Source of the DNA: Pseudomonas sp. JAI120
GTDB taxonomy: Bacteria > Pseudomonadota > Gammaproteobacteria > Pseudomonadales > Pseudomonadaceae
DNA length: 64,000 nt
Reading direction: 5' to 3'
NCBI RefSeq assembly: GCF_014207255.1
Contig: NZ_JACHCZ010000003.1
Location: 494,813 to 558,812 of the forward strand
In this document: positions 52,753 through 61,539 of the stretch, in pieces
How positions within the stretch are numbered: position 1 is the first letter of the stretch
Layout: each line of letters starts with the position of its first letter
Notes under the pieces: model-generated
What the model was told of the DNA's origin: nothing
The model's database searches: none
Seen by the model: the letters and a program-made list of their open reading frames with translations, nothing else
Translations under genes and position numbers: made by a program

Positions 52753-54042
52753 TTACCGCCCGCGCTTCCACAGATACCCACCCACAACCATCCCCATCAC
52801 ACACAGGACAGCCACGTAGTAAGCCGGGCCCATCGGGCTTTCCTTCATCAGCAGCGACACCGCCAGCGGCGTAAGCCCGCCGAATACTGCGTAGGCGACG
52901 TTGTAGGAAAACGACAAGCCACTGAAGCGCACCACGGGTGGGAAGGCTTTCACCATCACGTAAGGCACCACGCCAATGGTGCCGACGAACAGGCCGGTCA
53001 AGGCGTACAGCGGGAACAGCCAGTCCGGGTGGGACATGAGGCTGTGATACAGGGTCCAGGAGGTCGCCAGCAGCAGTGCGCAACCGCTCACCAGTACACG
53101 ACCGGCACCGAAGCGGTCGGCCAGGGCACCGGAGGCGATGCAGCCCAGGCTCAAGGTCACGATGGCCAGGCTATTGGCTTGCAGCGCAACGGTCGGGCTG
53201 AAGTGGTAGAGGGTCTGCAGCACGGTCGGGGTCATCAGGATGACCACCACGACGCCGGCCGACAACAGCCAGGTCAGCAGCATCGACAAGACGATGGCAC
53301 CACGGTGGTCGCGCAGCACGGCACGCAATGGCAGCTCGGCGGCCAGGGTCTTGCGTTGCTGCATTTCGGCGAAGATCGGCGTTTCATGCAACCAGCGACG
53401 CAGGTACACCGACAGCAGGCCGAACACGCCGCCGAGCAGGAACGGAATACGCCAGGCGTAATCCGAGACCTGCTCCGGGCTATAAATAGTGTTGATTGCA
53501 GTGGCCACCAGCGAACCCAGCAGGATACCGGCGGTAAGGCCGCTGGTCAGGGTGCCGCAGGCGTAGCCGATATGGCGCGGCGGTACGTGTTCGGAGACGA
53601 ATACCCAAGCGCCCGGGACTTCGCCGCCAATCGCTGCGCCCTGGATGACACGCATCAGCAGCAGCAGGATCGGCGCCCACAGGCCGATCTGCGCGTAGGT
53701 CGGCAGCAGGCCCATGATCAGGGTCGGTACAGCCATCATGAAAATGCTCAGGGTGAACATTTTCTTGCGGCCCAGCAGGTCACCGAAGTGCGCCATGATG
53801 ATGCCGCCCAGCGGGCGTGCCAGGTAACCGGCGGCGAAGATGCCGAAGGTCTGCATCATCCGCAGCCATTCAGGCATATCGGCGGGGAAAAACAGTTTTC
53901 CGACTACGGTGGCGAAAAACACGAAAATGATGAAATCATAAAACTCCAGCGCCCCGCCCAAGGCAGACAGCGACAGGGTTTTGTAGTCGTTGCGGGTCAG
54001 CGGGCGCGACGGTTGCGCACTGCTTGCGGGCACGGAGGACAT
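52753..54042 (-). CDS. MFS transporter, metabolite:H+ symporter (MHS) type
   Basis: This 429-residue transporter has about 12 membrane segments, the MHS-type opening LGGALEFYDFIIFVFFAT, the first cytoplasmic loop RPLGGIIMAHFGDLLGRKK and the second-half loop LADRFGAGRVLVSG. Relatives move citrate, shikimate, alpha-ketoglutarate or proline/betaine; the substrate cannot be told. The ATG at 54042 is preferred over 54120. I recall an MFS gene directly beside pstS in P. aeruginosa, so the XRE-PIN pair probably inserted between the two. Confidence 0.87.
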   Translation of the reverse strand: MSSVPASSAQPSRPLTRNDYKTLSLSALGGALEFYDFIIFVFFATVVGKLFFPADMPEWLRMMQTFGIFAAGYLARPLGGIIMAHFGDLLGRKKMFTLSIFMMAVPTLIMGLLPTYAQIGLWAPILLLLMRVIQGAAIGGEVPGAWVFVSEHVPPRHIGYACGTLTSGLTAGILLGSLVATAINTIYSPEQVSDYAWRIPFLLGGVFGLLSVYLRRWLHETPIFAEMQQRKTLAAELPLRAVLRDHRGAIVLSMLLTWLLSAGVVVVILMTPTVLQTLYHFSPTVALQANSLAIVTLSLGCIASGALADRFGAGRVLVSGCALLLATSWTLYHSLMSHPDWLFPLYALTGLFVGTIGVVPYVMVKAFPPVVRFSGLSFSYNVAYAVFGGLTPLAVSLLMKESPMGPAYYVAVLCVMGMVVGGYLWKRGR

Positions 54043-54453
54043 GGCAAGGCTTCTCTTATAGTAGTCAGCTTGATAAGGACGGCACGCCCAGGACTGGCGG
54101 CGGGTCTGGCAAGATAGCAAATCGCTTGTAAAAGCACAGCGCCAGGAGAACAGTTGCGCGTAAAAGCCGCGATACAGCGCCTATTTACCGACCAAATGAG
54201 CGCCGGGAGGTCGTCGTGACGCCAGGGTCTCGATATACTCGGCCCTTGCAGGCTCAAGACCCGCATCCTTGAGGGGCTGCTGTGCCAAAACGCCGTTGGG
54301 TGCCATCCAGCCGGTTTGGCAGAGTTTCCCTTTAGTACGCCTTACGAGAAACGTATCGAACGGAGTATGTTTGTGCTGAAACGTTTTTCCATCAGTCGGC
54401 TATCCACTTTGCAACATCTATAAAAAGCGTCACGGGTCAGAGGCACCCCCGGC
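54043..54453. other. Intergenic region between MFS transporter and thioesterase
   Basis: These 411 bases between divergent genes hold no supported gene. A -10-like TATACT at 54234-54239 faces the thioesterase, which would give a leader of about 210 bases. Shortly after it, CTCAAG and CTTGAG (about 54252-54272) can pair. A structured leader or small RNA is possible but unproven. Confidence 0.5.
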
Positions 54454-54858
54454 ATGATCGAACTCGAACAAGAAGATCCTATCCCGCAAGGCGATCTCGC
54501 CCTGCAAATCACCGCGCTCCCGCGTGAAACCAACGGTTTTGGCGATATTTTCGGCGGCTGGCTGGTCGCGCAGATGGACCTCGCCGGTACCGCCATGGCC
54601 AGCAAGGTCGCAGGCGGGCGTGTGGCCACCGTGGCCATTGATCGCATGGCGTTCCTGGTGCCGGTGGCGGTAGGCGCGCAATTGTCCTTCTATACCCAGG
54701 CCCTGGAAATCGGCCGCAGCTCGATCCAGATGATGGTCGAAGTGTGGAGCGACGACCCATTGTCCAGCGAATGGCGCAAGGTGACCGAGGCGGTGTTTGT
54801 ATTCGTCGCTATCGATGGCAGCGGCCGCACACGTTCGGTGCCTTCGCGCGCGCGTTAA
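54454..54858 (+). CDS. Acyl-CoA thioesterase, YciA-like hotdog protein
   Basis: This 134-residue protein has the hotdog thioesterase features ETNGFGDIFGGWLVAQMDLAG and ATVAIDRMAFLVPV. The Asn-x-x-Gly-Asp-Ile-Phe-Gly-Gly motif and the acidic residue of QMDLAG match the active site of the YciA/BACH group. It hydrolyses acyl-CoA esters, substrate unknown. It is followed 57 bases later by the mutarotase gene in the same direction. Confidence 0.9.
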   Translation: MIELEQEDPIPQGDLALQITALPRETNGFGDIFGGWLVAQMDLAGTAMASKVAGGRVATVAIDRMAFLVPVAVGAQLSFYTQALEIGRSSIQMMVEVWSDDPLSSEWRKVTEAVFVFVAIDGSGRTRSVPSRAR

Positions 54859-54915
54859 ACCTCGCGGGATTTTGACGGTCCATTGCCCCATTGCCCGCCA
54901 TTGAGAGTGCCTGTT

Positions 54916-55815
54916 ATGCCTACGCCCCACGTTGAGACCATAAAGATCGACGAACTGGACTGCTGGCGCATCCGCCACAACGGCGCCGAGTTGATGATTG
55001 CCCAGCAGGGCGCACACATATTCAGTTACGGGCGCGAGGGCGAGCAGCCGCTGATTTGGCCGAACCCCGAGGCGGTATTCAAGAAGGGCAAAGGCATCCG
55101 CACCGGCGTACCGGTGTGCTGGCCATGGTTTGGCGTATTTGACCGCAACCCGCACAGCGTAAAGGCGATGCGCCACAGTGATCAGCCTGCGGGCGCTCAC
55201 GGTTTCGCGCGTACCGCGACCTGGGCATTGGCCGGCACCACGCTTGAAGGCCAAGCGCTGCGGGTGGACCTGCAACTACCGGTTCCTGCAGGCGGCTTCC
55301 CCGGCTGGCCCCACCAGGTCGACCTGACCCTGAGCCTGCTGCTGGACGATCAACTGCACATCCGCCTGACCAGCCACAACCGTGGCGACGACACTGTCAC
55401 GCTCAGCCAGGCGCTGCACACCTACTTCGCCGTGAGCGACGTACGCAACGTGCAGGTCGACGGCCTGGACGGCTCGGCGTACATCGATACCGCCGATGGC
55501 TGGAGCGAGAAGACGCAAACCGGACTGCTGCACTTCAGCGCCGAGACCGACCGCATCTACCTCGATACGCCCTCATCGCTGAACATCGTCGATAAGGACT
55601 GGCAGCGCCGCATACAGCTCACCAGCCAAGGCTCGAAATCGACCGTGATCTGGAACCCCTGGACTGAACGCGCCAAGGCCTTCGACGACATGGCCGACGA
55701 TGGCTGGCAAGGCATGCTGTGCGTCGAGACGGCGAATGTGCTGGATGATGTGGTGAGCCTGGCCCCAGGTGAAAGCCACATGCTGGGCGTGAGCATTACC
55801 GGTATCGCCCTGTAA
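54916..55815 (+). CDS. D-hexose-6-phosphate mutarotase (YeaD-like)
   Basis: This 299-residue aldose-1-epimerase-family protein has QGAHIFSYGREGEQPLIWPNP, RTGVPVCWPWFG, the catalytic-His region ALHTYFAVSDV and the acid GMLCVETANV. It interconverts anomers of glucose-6-phosphate and related sugars. The ATG at 54916 is used; an in-frame ATG at 54883 would add 11 residues with no conservation I can recognise. Confidence 0.9.
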   Translation: MPTPHVETIKIDELDCWRIRHNGAELMIAQQGAHIFSYGREGEQPLIWPNPEAVFKKGKGIRTGVPVCWPWFGVFDRNPHSVKAMRHSDQPAGAHGFARTATWALAGTTLEGQALRVDLQLPVPAGGFPGWPHQVDLTLSLLLDDQLHIRLTSHNRGDDTVTLSQALHTYFAVSDVRNVQVDGLDGSAYIDTADGWSEKTQTGLLHFSAETDRIYLDTPSSLNIVDKDWQRRIQLTSQGSKSTVIWNPWTERAKAFDDMADDGWQGMLCVETANVLDDVVSLAPGESHMLGVSITGIAL

Positions 55816-55839
55816 ACCCGCATTGGGTTCTGCGTAAGC

Positions 55840-56376
55840 TTAGAGATCGGATTCCTTTACGACCCGTACTTTCCCAGCATCCAGCGCATACGCCGCATCC
55901 GCCAGGTCGTTATTCACCTTCTCCACCTTCAACGTACCGGTAACCCACAGCGGCGTGTAGATGTCATCCAGCTTCAGCCCCTTGGGATAACGCACCAGCA
56001 CCAACTGGTTAGGCGGCGGTGGCGGCACGTGGATGCAGGCGCCCGGGTACGGCACCAGGAAGAACAACGTGCTGCGACCCTTGGCGTCGGTTTCCAACGG
56101 CACCGGATATCCGCCGATGCGGATGCTCTTGCCGTTCATGGCGGCCACGGTCTTGGTGGAATACATCACCGCCGGCAAACCTTTGCTCTGCTTCAGGCCA
56201 CCTTTGTCGGTGAACGTGCCTTGGGCTTCGGGGGAGTTGTGGTCGATCTCGGGCATGGCCTCGAGGGCCTTCTGGTCCGACAGCGGCATCAGGTCGAGCC
56301 AGTCGGTTTCCGGCAGTTCGCCGGCGTGTGCCAGGCCAGAGCCCAGCAAGAGAAGAGTCAACAGAAAACGGCGCAT
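55840..56376 (-). CDS. DUF3299 periplasmic protein
   Basis: This 178-residue exported protein has a signal peptide (about 1-18, RRFLLTLLLLGSGLAHA) and the DUF3299 core: VRIGGYPVPLE-like KSIRIGGYPVPLE, FFLVPYPGACIHVPPPPPNQ and PLWVTGTLKVE. The cysteine and histidine of ACIHVPPPP are the most striking conserved feature and could bind a metal. Its function is unknown. It converges with the mutarotase gene. Confidence 0.88.
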   Translation of the reverse strand: MRRFLLTLLLLGSGLAHAGELPETDWLDLMPLSDQKALEAMPEIDHNSPEAQGTFTDKGGLKQSKGLPAVMYSTKTVAAMNGKSIRIGGYPVPLETDAKGRSTLFFLVPYPGACIHVPPPPPNQLVLVRYPKGLKLDDIYTPLWVTGTLKVEKVNNDLADAAYALDAGKVRVVKESDL

Positions 56377-56454
56377 GGAGAGGCTCGGCAAGTAACAAGT
56401 GCCGAGCATTCTAGCCCTCTGCGCCTGCGCAGCGCAGAGGACTTTGTCGGCTGA

Positions 56455-56700
56455 TTACTTCTTTTTGATCAGGCCGTAGATCACCAGCAGCACAATGGCG
56501 CCGACCAGTGCGCCGATAAAGCCTGCGCCTTGACCCGCCTGGTAGATGCCCAGTGCCTGACCACCGTAGGTCGCGGCCAGGGAGCCGGCGATACCCAGCA
56601 GGATGGTCATGATCCAGCCCATGCTGTCGTCGCCGGGCTTGAGGAAACGCGCCAGCAGGCCGACGATCAAGCCGATAAAGATGGTTCCGATAATACCCAT
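56455..56700 (-). CDS. GlsB/YeaQ/YmgE-family small membrane protein
   Basis: This 81-residue protein has three membrane segments and the family patterns GLIVGLLARFLKPGDD and GWIMTILLGIAGSLAATYGG. Such proteins are associated with envelope stress; no enzymatic activity is proven despite the older name transglycosylase-associated protein. Confidence 0.92.
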   Translation of the reverse strand: MGIIGTIFIGLIVGLLARFLKPGDDSMGWIMTILLGIAGSLAATYGGQALGIYQAGQGAGFIGALVGAIVLLVIYGLIKKK

Positions 56701-56805
56701 GGCATTTCCCTCTGAATGAAGTGAGCTATGCCAAAGCCTAGACAGGCTTTGGCACCCTGCAATCAGAGGACGGCGATAACCGAATGGTTCCCGCCAACCC
56801 CAGGG

Positions 56806-57891
56806 TTATTGCTCGGCGATCAGCGCTTCGACCTTGAGGATCTGCGCTTGCAGCGTTGCGCGGTCCTTGCAGCGCAGGTTGGCGTGGCCGACCTTGCGCC
56901 CGGCCTTGAAGGCCTTGCCGTAGTGATGCAGGTGGCAGTCTTCGATCGTGATCACGCGCTCCACCGGCGGTACCACGCCGATGAAGTTGAGCATCGCGCT
57001 CTCACCGACCTTGGCCGTGGAACCCAGCGGCAAGCCCGCGACTGCGCGCAGGTGGTTTTCGAACTGGCTGCACTCGGCGCCTTCGGTGGTCCAGTGCCCG
57101 GAGTTGTGCACACGCGGGGCGATTTCGTTGGCCTTGAGACCACCGTCGACTTCAAAGAACTCGAACGCCATCACACCGACGTAATCCAGCTGTTTGAGCA
57201 CACGGCTGGAATAGTCTTCGGCCAGGGCCTGCAACGGGTGATCGGTGCTGGCCACGGACAGCTTGAGGATGCCGCTGTCGTGGGTGTTGTGCACCAACGG
57301 GTAGAAGCGGGTCTCGCCATCACGGGCACGCACGGCGATCAACGAGACTTCGCCGGTGAAGGGCACGAAGCCTTCCAGCAGGCAGGCCACGCTGCCCAGT
57401 TCGGCGAAGGTGCCGACCACATCGGCGGCGGTGCGCAGGACTTTCTGGCCCTTGCCGTCGTAACCCAGGGTGCGGGTTTTCAGCACGGCCGGCAGGCCAA
57501 TACTGGCGACGGCGGCGTCCAGGTCCGCCTGGGACTGGATATCGGCGAAGGCTGGGGTCGGAATGCCCAGGTCCTTGAACATGCTCTTCTCGAACCAGCG
57601 GTCACGGGCGATGCGCAAGGCCTCGGCGCTCGGGTACACCGGTACGAACTGCGACAGGAAGGCCACGGTTTCGGCCGGCACGCTTTCAAACTCGAACGTC
57701 ACCAGGTCGACTTCATCGGCCAGTTGGCGCAGGTGGTCCGGGTCGCTGTAGTCAGCGCACAGGTGTTCACCCAAGGCTGCCGCACAAGCGTCCGGCGCCG
57801 GGTCCAGGAAAGCAAAGTTCATCCCCAGCGGGGTGCCCGCCAAGGCCAGCATGCGGCCCAGTTGGCCGCCACCGATTACACCGATTTTCAT
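56806..57891 (-). CDS. purK: PurK, N5-carboxyaminoimidazole ribonucleotide synthase
   Basis: This 361-residue ATP-grasp enzyme starts MKIGVIGGGQLGRMLALAG and has KTRTLGYDGKGQ, EGFVPFTGEVSLI and EIAPRVHNSGHWT. It carboxylates aminoimidazole ribonucleotide in purine synthesis. The ATG at 57889-57891 is used; TGAGG lies about 10 bases upstream. It follows purE by 11 bases. Confidence 0.95.
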   Translation of the reverse strand: MKIGVIGGGQLGRMLALAGTPLGMNFAFLDPAPDACAAALGEHLCADYSDPDHLRQLADEVDLVTFEFESVPAETVAFLSQFVPVYPSAEALRIARDRWFEKSMFKDLGIPTPAFADIQSQADLDAAVASIGLPAVLKTRTLGYDGKGQKVLRTAADVVGTFAELGSVACLLEGFVPFTGEVSLIAVRARDGETRFYPLVHNTHDSGILKLSVASTDHPLQALAEDYSSRVLKQLDYVGVMAFEFFEVDGGLKANEIAPRVHNSGHWTTEGAECSQFENHLRAVAGLPLGSTAKVGESAMLNFIGVVPPVERVITIEDCHLHHYGKAFKAGRKVGHANLRCKDRATLQAQILKVEALIAEQ

Positions 57892-57902
57892 CGTCAACAA
57901 CC

Positions 57903-58394
57903 TCAGGCGATACGTGGGTCTGGATTGTCCAGCACGCTGTCTGTCTGTTCAGCACGGAATTTCTTCAGCACCGCGTGGAACTGCGGGTGCTTGGCGCCCA
58001 GGATGCTGGCGGACAGCAGGGCTGCGTTGATCGCGCCGGCCTTGCCGATCGCCAGGGTGGCCACCGGGATACCGGCCGGCATCTGCACGATGGACAACAG
58101 CGAATCGACGCCCGAGAGCATTGCCGACTGCACCGGTACGCCAAGCACTGGCAGGTGAGTCTTGGCCGCACACATGCCCGGCAGGTGCGCTGCGCCGCCG
58201 GCACCGGCGATGATCACCTCGATGCCACGGGATTCTGCTTCATCGGCATACTGGAACAGCAAATCCGGGGTGCGGTGGGCAGAGACCACTTTCACTTCAT
58301 ACGGAATGCCGAGTTTTTCCAGCATATCGGCGGTGTGGCTAAGGGTGGACCAATCGGACTTGGAGCCCATGATCACGCCAACCAATGCACTCAT
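57903..58394 (-). CDS. purE: PurE, N5-carboxyaminoimidazole ribonucleotide mutase
   Basis: This 163-residue enzyme has the class I PurE motifs VGVIMGSKSDW, SAHRTPD and GAGGAAHLPGMCAAKT. It moves the carboxyl group of N5-CAIR to form CAIR, the step after PurK. It is preceded by a leader with alternative hairpins and a terminator-like stem. Confidence 0.96.
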   Translation of the reverse strand: MSALVGVIMGSKSDWSTLSHTADMLEKLGIPYEVKVVSAHRTPDLLFQYADEAESRGIEVIIAGAGGAAHLPGMCAAKTHLPVLGVPVQSAMLSGVDSLLSIVQMPAGIPVATLAIGKAGAINAALLSASILGAKHPQFHAVLKKFRAEQTDSVLDNPDPRIA

Positions 58395-58431
58395 CGTCGT
58401 GCCTCTTCTCTCTGGGCGCCCGCAGGCGCGT

Positions 58432-58470
58432 CAAAAAACAACAAGCCACGCGGGAAATCCGGCGTGGCTT
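58432..58470 (-). terminator. Intrinsic terminator or attenuator in the purE leader
   Basis: Arms AAGCCACGC (58443-58451) and GCGTGGCTT (58462-58470) form a 9-bp stem; on the minus strand it is followed by TGTTGTTTTTTGA. It lies only about 40 bases before the purE ATG, leaving no room for a promoter between, so purE transcription must cross it. It may also end the lysR transcript. Confidence 0.75.
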
Positions 58471-58484
58471 GGTGTACGAATTTT

Positions 58485-58518
58485 GGCCGGTTGGACCGGC
58501 CGAAGGCCGCGCAGTATA
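58485..58518 (-). promoter_or_regulatory. Putative purE promoter -10 and competing leader hairpins
   Basis: On the minus strand a TATACT (58518-58513) resembles a -10; the -35 is weak. The RNA would begin near 58506 and first form either GGCC-TTC-GGCC (58508-58498) or the stronger GGCCGGT/ACCGGCC stem (58501-58485). They share bases 58498-58501, so they exclude each other. The terminator stem follows. Confidence 0.5.
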
Positions 58519-58631
58519 CCGTAATAATTCAGATAAACAGCCCCTGGAATGACCATCTGTCCAGCGGCGCAAACCGGCGGTTTTATTGACTTAAGAGTCA
58601 GCCAAATAACCACAAAACCCTGTGGGAGGGC

Positions 58632-59540
58632 TCAGGTATTCTGCGCCGCCCCACCTTCCAACTTACGCCACAACAACCGCACATTCGCCTTGCGCACCAA
58701 AGCGCAGCGATACAGCCGAATCTCCAGCGGCACATGCCATTGCGGCCCACCGCACACCACCAGTTCGCCTCGAGCCAGTTCGGCACGCACGCTCAACTGC
58801 GGCACCCAGGCGATGCCCAGGCCTTCGAGGGCCATGCTTTTGAGGCTGTCGGCCATCGCGGTTTCGTAAACTGTCGTGAAACGCAGTGCCCGCTGGCGCA
58901 GCAGCAGGTGCACCGACCGGCCGAGGAACGCGCCAGCGCTGTAGGCCAGCAACGGCACACTGCCCTCGCCTTCCAGATCGAACAACGGCTTGCCATCCGC
59001 ATCCGCCGCGCACACCGGGAGCATTTCGGTGTTGCCCAGGTGCAGCGAAGGGAAGATTTCGGCGTCCATCTGCATGGCAGCATCCGGGTCGTAGAAGGCC
59101 AGCATCAAATCGCAACCGCCTTCGCGCAGGGCGTGCACGGCGTCACCGACGTTGGTGGCGACCAGCCGTGTGGCGATGTTCAGGCCTTCGTTGCGCAGTT
59201 GCGCGATCCAGCGCGGGAAGAAACCCAACGCCAGGGAGTGAGCAGCGGCCACTTGCATGACCTCGCCCTGCCCGCCTTCCAGGTGGTGCAAATGGCGCAG
59301 CACTTCACCGAGCTGTTCGACCACGGTGCGTGCAGTGACCAGGAACAGCTGCCCCGCCGCCGTCAGCTCAACCGGCGTGCGCGAGCGGTTGACCAGGGTC
59401 AGGCCCAGTGCGGCCTCAAGACTGCGGATACGTCGACTGAACGCCGGCTGGGTGACAAACCGCCGCTCCGCTGCCTGGGAAAAGCTGCGTGTCGCCGCCA
59501 GGGCGCTGAAGTCTTCCAGCCATTTGCTCTCAAGGTTCAT
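58632..59540 (-). CDS. LysR-type transcriptional regulator
   Basis: This 302-residue regulator has the LysR helix-turn-helix at the N-terminus (about 3-62, WLEDFSALAATRSFSQAAERRFVTQPAFSRRI-type) and an effector-binding domain. GGAGG precedes the ATG at 59538-59540; the in-frame ATG at 59576 is less likely. It is divergent from aspA, so it probably controls aspartase. A partial TGTGGGAGGG motif (58621-58630) abuts its stop. Confidence 0.9.
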   Translation of the reverse strand: MNLESKWLEDFSALAATRSFSQAAERRFVTQPAFSRRIRSLEAALGLTLVNRSRTPVELTAAGQLFLVTARTVVEQLGEVLRHLHHLEGGQGEVMQVAAAHSLALGFFPRWIAQLRNEGLNIATRLVATNVGDAVHALREGGCDLMLAFYDPDAAMQMDAEIFPSLHLGNTEMLPVCAADADGKPLFDLEGEGSVPLLAYSAGAFLGRSVHLLLRQRALRFTTVYETAMADSLKSMALEGLGIAWVPQLSVRAELARGELVVCGGPQWHVPLEIRLYRCALVRKANVRLLWRKLEGGAAQNT

Positions 59541-59604
59541 CGCTGCCTCCCACGGATACGCACCATTTTGGCACACACGCCCGCCATGATAGCCGGGTCA
59601 CACG

Positions 59605-59626
59605 TGCATTATGCCGTTTATGCATA
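59605..59626. promoter_or_regulatory. Candidate LysR binding site between lysR and aspA
   Basis: TGCAT (59605-59609) and ATGCA (59620-59624) form an interrupted inverted repeat around TATGCCGTTT, extending into TATGCATA. It has the size and T/A-rich ends of a LysR-type site and lies in the divergent promoter region, but it is judged by eye only. Confidence 0.45.
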
Positions 59627-59722
59627 GGCCAGTGTTTAACAGCATTGGCCCAAAATCCCCTACAGGCCTAGCATTCGCAGCGTTCCGGCCTGTTCCGGGT
59701 CCATATCGAGATGATTTCCGTC

Positions 59723-61147
59723 ATGTCCTCCGCTGCATCATTCCGCACAGAAAAAGACCTGCTTGGCGTACTCGAAGTACCTGCCCAAGCGTATTACGGC
59801 ATCCAGACCCTGCGAGCGGTGAATAACTTCCGCCTCTCGGGCGTTCCGATTTCGCATTACCCGAAATTGGTGGTCGGCCTGGCAATGGTCAAGCAAGCCG
59901 CCGCTGACGCCAACCGCGAGTTGGGCCAGCTCAGCGAAGCCAAGCACGCTGCCATCAGCGAAGCCTGTGCCCGCCTGATCCGCGGCGATTTCCACGAAGA
60001 GTTCGTGGTGGACATGATTCAAGGCGGCGCCGGCACTTCAACCAACATGAATGCCAACGAAGTCATCGCCAACATCGCGTTGGAGGCCATGGGCCACAAC
60101 AAGGGCGAGTACCAATACCTGCACCCCAACAACGACGTGAACATGGCGCAGTCGACCAACGACGCCTACCCGACCGCGATCCGCCTGGGTCTGCTGTTGG
60201 GCCATGACGCGCTGCTGGCCAGCCTCGACAGCCTGATCCAGGCGTTCGCCGCCAAGGGCGTCGAGTTCAGCCACGTGCTGAAAATGGGCCGCACCCAACT
60301 GCAAGACGCCGTGCCGATGACCCTCGGCCAGGAATTCCGCGCCTTCGCCACCACCCTCGGTGAAGACTTGGCCCGCCTGAAAACCCTGGCGCCAGAGCTG
60401 CTGACCGAAGTGAACCTGGGCGGTACCGCCATCGGTACCGGCATCAACGCCGACCCGCGTTACCAGGCCCTTGCCGTACAACGCCTGGCCGTTATCAGCG
60501 GCCAGCCAGTGGTCCCGGCTGCCGACCTGATCGAAGCCACCTCCGACATGGGCGCCTTCGTGCTGTTCTCCGGCATGCTCAAGCGTACCGCGGTGAAGCT
60601 GTCGAAGATCTGCAACGACCTGCGCCTGCTGTCCAGCGGCCCACGCACCGGCATCAACGAGATCAACCTGCCGGCGCGCCAGCCAGGCAGTTCGATCATG
60701 CCCGGCAAGGTCAACCCGGTGATCCCGGAAGCCGTGAACCAGGTTGCGTTCCAAGTCATCGGTAACGACCTGGCCCTGACCATGGCGGCCGAAGGCGGCC
60801 AGCTGCAGTTGAACGTGATGGAGCCACTGATCGCCTTCAAGATCTTCGACTCGATCCGCCTGCTGCAGCGCGCCATGGACATGCTGCGCGAACACTGCAT
60901 CGTCGGCATCACCGCCAACGAAGCCCGCTGCCGCGAACTGGTGGAACACTCCATCGGCCTGGTCACCGCGCTGAACCCGTACATCGGCTATGAAAACGCC
61001 ACCCGCATCGCACGTATCGCCCTCGAAAGCGGCCGCGGCGTGCTGGAACTGGTGCGCGAAGAAGGCTTGCTCGACGACGCCATGCTCGACGACATCCTGC
61101 GCCCCGAAAACATGATTGCCCCACGCTTGGTCCCGTTGAAGGCCTAA
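59723..61147 (+). CDS. aspA: Aspartate ammonia-lyase (aspartase)
   Basis: This 474-residue enzyme has the fumarase/aspartase signature GSSIMPGKVNPVIPE, GAGTSTNMNANEV and the GRTQLQDAVPMTLGQE segment. It converts L-aspartate to fumarate and ammonia. I used ATG at 59723 (MSSAASF); an in-frame ATG at 59711 adds four residues. It sits next to an amino-acid symporter and an asparaginase gene, so the three form an Asn/Asp use set. Confidence 0.94.
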   Translation: MSSAASFRTEKDLLGVLEVPAQAYYGIQTLRAVNNFRLSGVPISHYPKLVVGLAMVKQAAADANRELGQLSEAKHAAISEACARLIRGDFHEEFVVDMIQGGAGTSTNMNANEVIANIALEAMGHNKGEYQYLHPNNDVNMAQSTNDAYPTAIRLGLLLGHDALLASLDSLIQAFAAKGVEFSHVLKMGRTQLQDAVPMTLGQEFRAFATTLGEDLARLKTLAPELLTEVNLGGTAIGTGINADPRYQALAVQRLAVISGQPVVPAADLIEATSDMGAFVLFSGMLKRTAVKLSKICNDLRLLSSGPRTGINEINLPARQPGSSIMPGKVNPVIPEAVNQVAFQVIGNDLALTMAAEGGQLQLNVMEPLIAFKIFDSIRLLQRAMDMLREHCIVGITANEARCRELVEHSIGLVTALNPYIGYENATRIARIALESGRGVLELVREEGLLDDAMLDDILRPENMIAPRLVPLKA

Positions 61148-61539
61148 GTGTTTGTTGCACCGCTCACCAGGTTGAGGGACTAGACACCTCTCACCTTTTG
61201 AGGGCCTGAAGGCTCGTTCTTCAGGCCCTTTTTTTTGCCTCAAGGTTGTGAAATGACGCCCATAAAAAATCCAATATCGCCCTGCAAACCCTCCTTGCCT
61301 GTAACAGCGTGGCTGAAACCTTTAATCAGCCCGAGCAGACGGATCACGTTCGCCTAGGTATAGTGCCGCCCCTCTTCGCGCCTGCGGCCGTCGGTAACGA
61401 GGCCCGGATACACGCGATAGCGCATGAATAACAACACCCGCAAAAGGATTGGGGTCGAACCGTCGCGCACTGCCTGGTGCTATGCGAAGGGTAGGACCGT
61501 CCTGCGTTTGCCATTAGAAAAATCAGCGAGGAACACTCC
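61148..61539. other. Intergenic region between aspA and the AGCS symporter
   Basis: This 392-base gap contains the aspA terminator at its left end. The rest holds no gene that I can support. A -10-like TATAGT (61359-61364) would give a leader of about 170 bases, and AGGACCGTCCT (about 61493-61503) is a short palindrome. I recognise no known riboswitch. Confidence 0.5.
61201..61236 (+). terminator. Intrinsic terminator of aspA
   Basis: Perfect 10-bp arms AGGGCCTGAA (61201-61210) and TTCAGGCCCT (61220-61229) are followed by a run of T residues. It lies 54 bases after the aspA stop. Confidence 0.93.

Noticed and set aside
54367..54423. 18-codon frame MFVLKRFSISRLSTLQHL
   Set aside because: It is too short, has a badly placed Shine-Dalgarno, and shows no family I know.
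58621..58633. TGTGGGAGGG next to the lysR stop as a REP element
   Set aside because: Only about 10 bases match and there is no second arm, so it is at most a remnant.
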